Below, piece after piece: positions 44,113-51,670 of a stretch of DNA of 64,000 bases (position 1 is the stretch's first letter; every line of letters begins with the position of its first letter). The stretch is from Verrucomicrobiaceae bacterium. GTDB lineage: Bacteria; Verrucomicrobiota; Verrucomicrobiia; Verrucomicrobiales; Verrucomicrobiaceae. Under the pieces are notes generated by a model that ran no database searches, was not told the DNA's origin, and saw only the letters and a list, made by a program, of their open reading frames with translations. A program made the translations under genes and the position numbers. The DNA is taken from NCBI GenBank assembly GCA_016795365.1, contig JAEUHN010000029.1, positions 304,866 to 368,865 of the forward strand, read 5' to 3'.

Positions 44113-46002
44113 CTACAACTCCAACTGAATCCCCAACTCGATGACCTGCCGTGGAGGCAGTTCGAAGTAACCCGTCGCAGGACGAGCCAGACGAGAGAGC
44201 AGGACGAAGAGCGACTTGCGCCACTTGGCGATCTTGCCGGGGCCGGTGGTGTGGAGCAGCTCGCGGCTCTGGTAGAAGCTGACGCCACCGGGCTTCACCG
44301 TGGCCTTGTCGCTGATGGCGCGAATGAGATCATCAAACACCTGCGGCGTCTCGGCGAAGCCATACTTCAGCGTCACGCGGAAGAAGTCTTCATACATCTC
44401 ATCGACTTCCATGCGCTCCTGAGGGCTCACCTTGGGATGCTGCTCGAACTTCACGGTGAGGAGCACCACGTTTTTGTGCAGCGCCTTGTTATGCTTGAGA
44501 TGATGGAGCAAGCACAAGGGCAGTCCTTCCGCTGAGGCACTCATGAAGACGGCGGTGCCAGGCACCCGGATGATGCGGTCGTGCTTGAGTTCATCAACGA
44601 GGTAGCTGACCGGCAGGCGACCACGCATCATGGCATCGCGAAGGATCTCGCGGCCATCGATCCAGGTCTTCATGACGATCCAGATGGTGAGGCCGATCGC
44701 CAGCGGGAACCAGGCACCATCGACAAACTTGAGCAGGCTTCCCGTGAGGTAGCCGAGTTCGAACATGAGGAAGAGAATGGTAGGCAGCGCCGCCTTCCAC
44801 ACGGGCCAGTTCCACACCTTGATGGCGACCAGGAAGAACAGGCAGCTCGTGAGGGTCATGTCCATCGCCACGGACAAACCGTAAGCGGCGGCGAGGTTGC
44901 TCGATGACTTGAAGGTGAAGACGAGCACCAAGCACGCAACCATGAGCAGGTAGTTGATCTGCGGCATGTAGATCTGGCCGCGCACGTCGGCAGAGGTGTG
45001 GACAATTTTGAGACGAGGGAGGCAGCCGAGTTGCACCGCCTGCTGGGTGAGGCTGAAGACACCGGTGATCATGGCTTGCGAGGCAATGATGGTGGCCATG
45101 GTCGCGAGAATCACCACGGGCACGAGCGCGGGCTTGGGCACGAGGCTGTAGAAGTGATGGAAGTTATCGCCCAGGGAGGCATTCATGTCGGACAAGACGA
45201 GCGCGCCCTGGCCGAGGTAATTAAGCACCAGCGATGGCAGCACGAGCAGATACCAGCTTTTCACCAGCGGCGGACGACCGAAGTGACCAATGTCCGCATA
45301 CATCGCCTCGCAGCCTGTGACGGCCAGGAGCACCATGCCCATCAGCACGACGCTTTCGTGCCCATGGTGCAGGAGGAAGTTCACACCATGATGAGGCAGC
45401 AAGGCGGCAAACACATCGGGATGCTTGCCAATATTGATCAATCCGAGAACGGCCAGTGTGACGAACCAGAGCATCATCACGGGACCAAAGGCGACGCCGA
45501 TTTTCTCGGTGCCAAAACGCTGCACGAGGAAGAGACAGAAGATGATCCCAGCAGCGATCGGCACCACGTAATCAGCGAATCCTGGGCTGATCTGTTCCAG
45601 ACCTTCCACTGCTGAAAGCACGGAGATCGCAGGGGTGATCATGCCGTCGCCATAAAGCAGGCAGGCTCCAAACATGCCCGCCAGGGAGATTACCAGCATG
45701 GACCTGGGGCTGAAGGCACGCTTCGTGGAGCGAAACAGGGTCAAGAGGGCGAACATCCCGCCCTCGCCCTGATGGGTGGCGTGGGTGATGAAGGTGAGGT
45801 ATTTGAAGCACACCATCACCAGCAGGGACCAAAACATCAGTGAGATCGGTCCCAGAACACCCAGCGGATCCCCAGGTGTGGGGTGCGCATGGTTGAGGCA
45901 TTCTCTCAGTGCGTAGAGAGGACTCGTTCCGATGTCCCCAAAGACCACTCCCAAAGCCAGCAAGGCCAGGGACCAATTGTTTCCAGATTTGTGTTCTGAC
46001 AT
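44113..46002 (-). CDS. kup: Kup/Trk-type potassium uptake protein
   Basis: The protein has 629 residues and about twelve transmembrane helices in its first 440 residues, followed by a cytoplasmic C-terminal domain. The family opening ALGVVFGDIGTSPLYALREC is exact, and HATHQGEGGMFALL, SLAGMFGACLLYGDGMITPA and SLTQQAVQLG are conserved in Kup/HAK/KUP transporters. It takes up K+ by proton symport. The gene has a 246-base upstream gap rich in secondary structure (see the leader entry), so expression is probably controlled after initiation or at translation. Neighbouring genes do not form an operon with it. The response regulator upstream ends at 46249 on the same strand. Confidence 0.97.
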   Translation of the reverse strand: MSEHKSGNNWSLALLALGVVFGDIGTSPLYALRECLNHAHPTPGDPLGVLGPISLMFWSLLVMVCFKYLTFITHATHQGEGGMFALLTLFRSTKRAFSPRSMLVISLAGMFGACLLYGDGMITPAISVLSAVEGLEQISPGFADYVVPIAAGIIFCLFLVQRFGTEKIGVAFGPVMMLWFVTLAVLGLINIGKHPDVFAALLPHHGVNFLLHHGHESVVLMGMVLLAVTGCEAMYADIGHFGRPPLVKSWYLLVLPSLVLNYLGQGALVLSDMNASLGDNFHHFYSLVPKPALVPVVILATMATIIASQAMITGVFSLTQQAVQLGCLPRLKIVHTSADVRGQIYMPQINYLLMVACLVLVFTFKSSSNLAAAYGLSVAMDMTLTSCLFFLVAIKVWNWPVWKAALPTILFLMFELGYLTGSLLKFVDGAWFPLAIGLTIWIVMKTWIDGREILRDAMMRGRLPVSYLVDELKHDRIIRVPGTAVFMSASAEGLPLCLLHHLKHNKALHKNVVLLTVKFEQHPKVSPQERMEVDEMYEDFFRVTLKYGFAETPQVFDDLIRAISDKATVKPGGVSFYQSRELLHTTGPGKIAKWRKSLFVLLSRLARPATGYFELPPRQVIELGIQLEL

Positions 46003-46140
46003 TTCAATACTCCGGGAAATGCCCGAAGCCCGGTAAGGGGACGCAACCGGTTAGCGAGTGGTCAGTGAGAAGCAAGGCCGAAGGTTGGAATGCCCAAGGA
46101 GGGCCGAAGGGCGGAGATGACCACCCTTGGCACTCAGACA
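46003..46140 (-). ncRNA. structured kup leader with a possible pseudoknot (candidate RNA element)
   Basis: On the minus strand, AGTGCCAAGG (46134-46125) pairs with CCTTGGGCATT (46099-46089) with one bulged base. Directly after the first arm, GTGGTCA (46124-46118) sits in the loop and is complementary to TGACCAC (46064-46058) further downstream, which would make an H-type pseudoknot. Close to the start codon CCGGG (about 46032-46028) can pair with CCCGG (about 46016-46012), whose end runs into the GGAG that should act as the Shine-Dalgarno. CTTCGG occurs three times. The rest of the gap (46141-46248) holds a 6-bp stem, CGAGAC at 46199 with GTCTCG at 46216, and no recognised gene. No known riboswitch class matched. 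Confidence 0.4.
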
Positions 46141-46248
46141 AAACTTCGGGTCCGCAGATCGCGAGAGCTGATACAGGGGAATGGAGACAGGCGTCACGCG
46201 AGACCGATGCTTCTCGTCTCGACTCCCCCAATCGTATGGCGGGGTGGC

Positions 46249-46950
46249 CTAGCCCCCCCCGAGATTGCGGGTCTCGATCCACCGGACGGCGAATCGGACA
46301 ACGGCGGCGCCCGTGGGCATCTCGAGTTTTTCGCGGATGTGGGCGCGATGCACTTCGACCGTCTTCGGGCTGATGCCGAGACGATGGGCGATGTCTTGGG
46401 TGCCCAGGCCCTGGCCAAGCAACTCGAAGATCTCGAACTCACGATCGCTCAGACGGCTGACGCCTGCTTTGGCTCCCTGCGCTTTGCCTGCGAAGGAAGC
46501 GAAGATCTCGGCGCTCATCTTGTCGCTGACGTAGAAGGCTCCCTCCAGCACACGGCGGATGGCATTGATGAAGGAACTGCGGTCCGCGTCCTTCATGATG
46601 TAGCCCTTGGCGCCGGCCTTGAGGGAACGCTCGGCGTAAAGAGACTCGTCGTGCATGGAGATGACGAGGATGATCTGCTCGGGGATCTGGGCCTTGATGT
46701 CCTTGATCAATTCCAGGCCATTGCGCCCGGGCAAGGTGATGTCCACGATCACCACATCCGGCTTGGTCGCGAGCACGACCTCCAGTCCTTTCGCCGCATC
46801 AGCAGCCTCGGCCACGACTTCGAGGTCGGACTGGCTGTTGACCAGCTGGATCAGACCTTCCCGCATGAGCGTGTGGTCTTCGATAACAACGATGCGATGC
46901 CGCGGCGAGCCGGGCTTGACGATGGAGGGTTCTGCGACGGTCTTTTTCAT
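46249..46950 (-). CDS. LuxR/NarL-type response regulator
   Basis: This 233-residue protein has a receiver domain (residues 20-140) with the phosphoacceptor Asp70 in VVIVDITLPGRNGLEL, acidic residues EDH, a switch Ser/Thr in ISMHDES and the conserved Lys in GAKGYIMKDA. A C-terminal LuxR-type helix-turn-helix is visible in LSDREFEIFELLGQGLGTQD followed by IAHRLGISPKTVEVHRAHI. It is a DNA-binding transcription factor of the NarL/FixJ group. The start overlaps the upstream histidine kinase stop by four bases (ATGA). The gene ends in an eight-G tract just before its stop codon (46253-46260 on the plus strand), which could be slippage-prone. The target is unknown. Confidence 0.95.
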   Translation of the reverse strand: MKKTVAEPSIVKPGSPRHRIVVIEDHTLMREGLIQLVNSQSDLEVVAEAADAAKGLEVVLATKPDVVIVDITLPGRNGLELIKDIKAQIPEQIILVISMHDESLYAERSLKAGAKGYIMKDADRSSFINAIRRVLEGAFYVSDKMSAEIFASFAGKAQGAKAGVSRLSDREFEIFELLGQGLGTQDIAHRLGISPKTVEVHRAHIREKLEMPTGAAVVRFAVRWIETRNLGGG

Positions 46951-48788
46951 GATGCGGTAGATGTGGGATGGGGGTTGAGTCGGGAAAGGGGCATTTCGCA
47001 GCGAACGGCGAAGGAGGCGTCCGTCGGATGAAGCTCAAACTCGAGCCGGGCATCCATGCTCTCGGCGCGATGGCGCATGATGTGCAGGCCCATGCCTTGG
47101 GAGCGATCCGCATTGGGGCTCATGGGGTGGCCGTTGTTGCTCACGCGCAGCACCAGATTGTCATCGCGCTCCGCCACCGCCACACGCACCACGGGAGCCT
47201 GGCCATGCTTCGCCGCATTCGTGATGCACTCCTGAGCAATGCGATAGAACTGCGTGGCCACATGAGGAGGCATGGCGGGGAGTTCATCGGGCAATTCCAG
47301 CTCGCACTCGATTTCGAGGAGTTCCCGTGAACTACGCACCAGACCCGCCAGCGCCACCCCGAGGCCGCCCGCCTCGATCTCCACCGGCGAGAGCCCGCGT
47401 GCGAGGCTGCGAGTGATGCGGATCGCATCGGTCAGACGGTCCACGATTTGATCCGCCTCGTCCATGAGCGCTGGCGCATGCTCCGCCAGACTCTCTTCGA
47501 GGTCCTGCATGTTCATCTTAACAGCCGCCAGACGCTGGCAGATGTCATCGTGCAAATCCTGACCGATGCGGCGCTGTTCGCGCTCGCTGGTGTTGGTGAT
47601 CTCACGACCCAGCGCCTCGCGCCGCGCTTCAGCGGCCTTGCGCTCCGTGATGTCGTGCATGACCACCTGCGTGGCCTGCCCGCGTGCATCAGTGAACACG
47701 GACGCCACCGTCTCCACTTCGAGCACCGTGCCATCACGACGCACGATTTCCTCCTCCGCTGGCGGAGCCGAGGCCCCACTGCGAAGCACCTCACGAATAC
47801 GTTCCTTCACGGCCTCGTGATGGCGGGGATGAATGAAGTCAAAAGGCGACCTCCCAATGATCTCGTCCCGCCCTTTGAGCCCCAGCATCTGCAGGCCCGT
47901 GTCATTGATGTATTCGATCACTGAATCGCGAGCTACATAGACCATGGCGGGCAGGGATTCGACCATGAGCCGATAGCGCATTTCCTGGGATCGAATGCCT
48001 TCCGCCTGGCGGCTGATGATGAGGTGAGTCTCGCGCAAGGCACGATCAATCTCCGCCAGTTCATCATGCCCCTCGAGCGCCCGGTCACTGAGGTCGCCGG
48101 TGGAGATGGCTCGGGCATCAACGAGGATCTTGGTCACGCGCCGTGTGATCACACGGTCCAGCACCAGCCAGAGTCCTCCGCAGGCCAGCAAAAGGGCAGT
48201 GCCCGACCGGATCGCATGGGCCACCGCCGAGTTGCGAGCCTCCAGCAGCGCCTCCTTCAGGTCCATCTCCAGAATGAAAACGCTGGGCTCATGCGCGCTC
48301 AAAGGAAAGACCCCCACCATGCCGCTGCCGTCCTCGTCGGCTTCGACAAGGCGGTGATTCCCCTTGAGCGCCTTCCGCAACACAGCCAGCACATGCGTAG
48401 GCACCAATCCGTCCGCCGATTTGCCCGTCCACGATTCACGCTCGCCCACCACGATTCGCTCCTGGGCATCCACAACCACAGACTCCTTGACACCGGGGAT
48501 GTTGAGCAACCTCTTCAGGTCAGAGCGGATCGCATCCACCCGACGCTCCTTCAGCATTCGCCCTAAACTCAACGCCATGCGCTGCCCAGTGTGCTTGCAC
48601 TGGTTCGATACATTCCGCCGGGCGCGCTCTTCATCCACCTTGGTCAGATACAAAAACTGGAAGAGGATCAGGCCAAGGCCGAACGCCAGCAGCAGCAAAG
48701 GCAGGGAATAGCGCAAGGGCGGCAGCCCTCCCTGGACAACTCCGGGCGAAGGTGGAGCGAGATCAGAGTGCTGTTCGGATACTGACAT
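46947..48788 (-). CDS. PAS-containing sensor histidine kinase (HisKA_3 type)
   Basis: This 613-residue membrane kinase has a first transmembrane helix about 27-49 (LPLLLLAFGLGLILFQFLYL), an extracytoplasmic sensor region (50-190), a second helix about 195-212, then HAMP-like (215-265), PAS (275-380; SLPAMVYVARDSVIEYINDT) and the NarX-type HisKA_3 domain. The phosphoacceptor is H413 in IGQDLHDDICQRLAAVK. The C-terminal ATPase has NAAKHG (N box) and MSPNADRSQGMGLHIM. The signal is unknown. It is immediately upstream of, and overlaps, its cognate response regulator, and diverges from the MBL-fold gene. Confidence 0.94.
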   Translation of the reverse strand: MSVSEQHSDLAPPSPGVVQGGLPPLRYSLPLLLLAFGLGLILFQFLYLTKVDEERARRNVSNQCKHTGQRMALSLGRMLKERRVDAIRSDLKRLLNIPGVKESVVVDAQERIVVGERESWTGKSADGLVPTHVLAVLRKALKGNHRLVEADEDGSGMVGVFPLSAHEPSVFILEMDLKEALLEARNSAVAHAIRSGTALLLACGGLWLVLDRVITRRVTKILVDARAISTGDLSDRALEGHDELAEIDRALRETHLIISRQAEGIRSQEMRYRLMVESLPAMVYVARDSVIEYINDTGLQMLGLKGRDEIIGRSPFDFIHPRHHEAVKERIREVLRSGASAPPAEEEIVRRDGTVLEVETVASVFTDARGQATQVVMHDITERKAAEARREALGREITNTSEREQRRIGQDLHDDICQRLAAVKMNMQDLEESLAEHAPALMDEADQIVDRLTDAIRITRSLARGLSPVEIEAGGLGVALAGLVRSSRELLEIECELELPDELPAMPPHVATQFYRIAQECITNAAKHGQAPVVRVAVAERDDNLVLRVSNNGHPMSPNADRSQGMGLHIMRHRAESMDARLEFELHPTDASFAVRCEMPLSRLNPHPTSTAS

Positions 48789-48948
48789 GGAGCGCGTTTC
48801 CCATTATTCGCTGTCCCGAAACCAGGACGACGCATGTTTCATTCAAAGGCCAACCAGGAAGGCCGTAAACCTTACCCCACATAAGGGGAAACATCATCTT
48901 GAGATTCTCTCTTGCCACCCTCAGGGCCGACGCCATGAATGCGCCGCC

Positions 48949-49767
48949 ATGAGCCTGCCTCTCGAAGACCTTTTCAACGACGTGATCAACAAAACCCAGC
49001 GCGGCCTCCGCCTTAGCGATGACGACCTCGCCGCCCAGGCAGGAGTCAGTCTAGAAGCGCTCCAGGCGGTCAAAGGCGGCACGGTCGATGACACCACGAT
49101 CAGCGCCGTCGCAGCTCCGCTCAAGCTCCATGGACCCACCTTGATCACCATGGCGCACCAGGCGTGGCGCCCCGCCGAAGTGCAGCTGGACGGTCTCGCC
49201 CAGTTCAACACCACCTGGGATGACATGACTGTGAACGCCTACCTCGTCTGGGACCCTCAGACACGGAATGCCGTCGCCTTCGACACAGGTGCCACAGCCC
49301 AACCGATGCTCGACTTCCTCCAAGCCAACGGGCTCCGGCTTCGCCTGCTCTTCATCACGCATACCCATCCCGATCACATCGCGGACATCGCTTCACTGAA
49401 CGCTGAGACGGTCTTCATCAATGAACGTGAAGCGCTCCCTGGTGCCCAGACCTTCCAGGTGGGAACCAGCGGTGCGTGGGGCTTCGACAACCTCAAGATC
49501 GAAGCTCGCAACACCTATGGCCACAGCAAAGGCGGCACCACGTATGTCGTCACCGGCCTCGCCCAGCCCGTCGCCGTTGTGGGTGATGCCCTTTTCGCCA
49601 GCAGCATGGGCGGCGGCATGGTGTCCTTCGCCGACGCCCTCGCCACCAACCGCAGCGAGATCTTCAGCCTGCCTGACAACACCATCGTTTGCCCCGGTCA
49701 CGGTCCGCTCACGACCATTGGCGAGGAGAAGGCGAACAATCCCTTCTATCCCGAGTTCAAGGCGTAG
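48949..49767 (+). CDS. MBL-fold metallo-hydrolase with N-terminal helical region
   Basis: The product has 272 residues from ATG 48949 (MSLPLEDLFNDVINKTQRGL); the upstream open frame is not protein-like. Residues 1-60 contain LSDDDLAAQAGVSLEALQAV, which reads like a small helix-turn-helix or XRE-like segment. The metallo-beta-lactamase domain follows: strand NAYLVWDP, the metal-binding THTHPDHIAD (HxHxDH), then GHSKGGTTYVVTG, VVGDALFASSMGG and CPGHGPLTTIGEE, which supply further His and Asp ligands. The pattern is closest to glyoxalase II-like hydrolases. Fusion of a helix-turn-helix-like segment is unusual. The substrate is unknown. Confidence 0.88.
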   Translation: MSLPLEDLFNDVINKTQRGLRLSDDDLAAQAGVSLEALQAVKGGTVDDTTISAVAAPLKLHGPTLITMAHQAWRPAEVQLDGLAQFNTTWDDMTVNAYLVWDPQTRNAVAFDTGATAQPMLDFLQANGLRLRLLFITHTHPDHIADIASLNAETVFINEREALPGAQTFQVGTSGAWGFDNLKIEARNTYGHSKGGTTYVVTGLAQPVAVVGDALFASSMGGGMVSFADALATNRSEIFSLPDNTIVCPGHGPLTTIGEEKANNPFYPEFKA

Positions 49768-49780
49768 CCCCACCGGGCCA

Positions 49781-50824
49781 TCAGCTCCGCACCGCCCATC
49801 GCAGCTTCGCCGATGAGGCGCGTGGATTGAGTCGCAGTTCCTCCGGCCCAGCGCGCACCACTTCATCAGCGATGCGTGAGTAGGTGCCATCGAGCAGACC
49901 CGCCTTGAAGGCCTTTTTCACGCGTCGGTCCTCACCGCTGTGAAAGGTGAGCACTGCCACACGTCCGCCCGGTTTCAGGCTTGAAGGCAGCGCCCGCAGC
50001 CAGGTATCGAGCACACCAAACTCATCGTTCACCTCAATGCGCAGCGCCTGGAACACCCGGCGCACCGTAGCATCCACGTCGTCCTCTGCCATGCCCCGTG
50101 GCAAAGCCGAACGAACCATCGCCGCCAACTCCCGCGTGCGTTCGATCTTTCGCCCCGCCAGCGCCGCACCCAGCACAACGGCCCGCGTTTCGTCGGCATT
50201 TTCCATCAGCATCGCCTGAAGCTTCTCCGCACTCACTCGCGCCAGCACTTCGCTCGCAGGGAGACCACGCTGCGGATTCATGCGCATGTCCAGCGGACCA
50301 TCATGCTTGAAGCTGAAGCCGCGGGAAGGATTGTCGATCTGCATGGATGACACGCCCAAATCAGCGAGCACTGCATCCGCGCCTTCAGCCCATCCCACCT
50401 CGGTCAATGCACGCAAGATCCCCGCGAAGTTCATTCGCCGCACCACCACTGACTCCTCAGGAAACCCCAGCGATCGCAGCCGCGTCTCCGTCTTCACAAT
50501 CTCCTGCGGATCTTGATCCAGCCCCAGCAAGATGCCGCCGGGTTGGACCGCCTGAAGCAATGCCTTCGCGTGACCACCGTAGCCCAGGGTGCAGTCCACC
50601 ACTCGCTCCCCAGGCTGAAGCGCCAGCACTTCGATGATCTCATGGAGCATGATCGGCACATGCATGCCGGCAGGCGTCTTGCCTGAAGCGATCACCTTCG
50701 CCACCGTCTCTGCGTAGCGCTCGGGATTGTGCTCCTTGTATTTGTCCTCAAAGCGCCGCGGATTCTTCCCGCTGTAGCGTGGGCGACGCTTGTGCGGCGT
50801 GGGCGCAGGTGTGTCGTTGCTCAT
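49781..50824 (-). CDS. rsmH: 16S rRNA (cytosine-1402-N4)-methyltransferase
   Basis: This 347-residue protein (MraW family) methylates C1402 of 16S rRNA using SAM. The SAM-binding motif is VVDCTLGYGGHAKALL, with LGLDQDPQEI, LADLGVSSMQID and FSFKHDGPLDMRM downstream; the terminal signature is TFHSGEDRRVKKAFK. An N-terminal extension of about 50 residues, rich in Lys/Arg/Pro, precedes the family start at PIMLHEIIEVL. The gene is usually found in the dcw cluster with mraZ and ftsI, but here it is next to a MazG-like gene, whose stop codon its start overlaps by four bases, and it is convergent with the MBL hydrolase gene. Confidence 0.96.
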   Translation of the reverse strand: MSNDTPAPTPHKRRPRYSGKNPRRFEDKYKEHNPERYAETVAKVIASGKTPAGMHVPIMLHEIIEVLALQPGERVVDCTLGYGGHAKALLQAVQPGGILLGLDQDPQEIVKTETRLRSLGFPEESVVVRRMNFAGILRALTEVGWAEGADAVLADLGVSSMQIDNPSRGFSFKHDGPLDMRMNPQRGLPASEVLARVSAEKLQAMLMENADETRAVVLGAALAGRKIERTRELAAMVRSALPRGMAEDDVDATVRRVFQALRIEVNDEFGVLDTWLRALPSSLKPGGRVAVLTFHSGEDRRVKKAFKAGLLDGTYSRIADEVVRAGPEELRLNPRASSAKLRWAVRS

Positions 50825-51165
50825 AGCTCGTTGTATTTCGCGTTCGAGCCGCGCGCCTTGTCCACCGGGTAGCGGCGCTCGTTCTTCTCCAGCTTCGCGA
50901 GGATCGCCTGCTCCAGGTTGATGCCCGAGTTGTGAGCGAACTCAAAGAGCAGCATCGCCACATCCGCCATCTCCTCACTGATCTCCTGCCGTTTCTCGCG
51001 CACCACCCCTTCCGATTGCTCCGGGGACTTCCACACAAAGGGCTGCATCAACTCGCCAGCCTCGGCCGCCACGGCCACCGCCATCTCCTTGGGGTTGTGA
51101 AACTGCAGCCAGTCGCGCGCATCGCGAAAGGCACAAATCCGCGCCGTGATCTCTTCAATACTCAT
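50821..51165 (-). CDS. MazG-like nucleotide pyrophosphohydrolase
   Basis: This 114-residue protein starts at 51165 (MSIEEITARICAFRDARDW); the upstream frame is not credible. The domain is all-helical, with the metal-binding pattern AAEAGELMQPFVW and EISEEMADVAMLLFEFA, the EExxE/ExxD set of MazG-like NTP pyrophosphatases, and matches the short single-domain type that hydrolyses dCTP or other (d)NTPs. It is coupled by an ATGA overlap to rsmH downstream. A housecleaning role is likely; the substrate is not shown by the sequence. Confidence 0.9.
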   Translation of the reverse strand: MSIEEITARICAFRDARDWLQFHNPKEMAVAVAAEAGELMQPFVWKSPEQSEGVVREKRQEISEEMADVAMLLFEFAHNSGINLEQAILAKLEKNERRYPVDKARGSNAKYNEL

Positions 51166-51226
51166 CGGCGCATGATGGAGACACGCGCAGTGGCGGCAAC
51201 CGCAATCCCACGCTACAAGCCCGCCC

Positions 51227-51652
51227 ATGACCGTCCAAGAGAACCAGCAACGCCTCATCGACGACCTGCTCTTCATCCCCGACGTGCAGGAGCGTCTGAG
51301 CATCCTCGTCAGCCGCGCCAAGTCCACTTTGCCAGAGTCTGAGAAGACTGAGGCGCACCTCGTGCGCGGTTGCGTGAGTCGTGTCTGGCTGGTGCCCGAG
51401 ATTCGCGAGGGCAGATGCCACTTCCGCTACGATGCGGACTCCCCCATGGTCAAAGGCCTCATCGGGCTGCTCTGCGAAGTCTATGAAGGCGGCCTCGCGA
51501 GCGAAGTCGCCAGCGAAGAGCCTATTATCTGGGAGCGACTCGGCTTCACCAAGCAAATCACACCCACGCGCCTCAATGGCCTCGCCGCGGTGCGTTCTGT
51601 GATTCGAGTGACGGCTGAAAGCGTTGCAGGTTTAGCATCGCACTCGACTTGA
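51227..51652 (+). CDS. sufE: SufE-like Fe-S cluster assembly sulfur acceptor
   Basis: This 141-residue cytoplasmic protein of the SufE/CsdE family accepts persulfide sulfur from a cysteine desulfurase (SufS) and enhances its activity. The acceptor Cys49 is in HLVRGCVSRVWL, in the conserved loop. The family regions QENQQRLIDDLLFIPDVQER and MVKGLIGLLCEVYEG are present. No sufS or other suf gene is nearby, so it must work with a desulfurase encoded elsewhere. It is divergent from the MazG-rsmH unit and convergent with the giant amylase gene (18-base gap). Confidence 0.93.
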   Translation: MTVQENQQRLIDDLLFIPDVQERLSILVSRAKSTLPESEKTEAHLVRGCVSRVWLVPEIREGRCHFRYDADSPMVKGLIGLLCEVYEGGLASEVASEEPIIWERLGFTKQITPTRLNGLAAVRSVIRVTAESVAGLASHST

Positions 51653-51670
51653 TCGATCCAGCCGAACGAC

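Noticed and set aside
46003..46140. c-di-AMP (ydaO) riboswitch before kup
   Set aside because: The conserved GGGGUUAAUC-like and GACAGCUAAC-like blocks of the ydaO class are not present; only a short GCUAACC matches.
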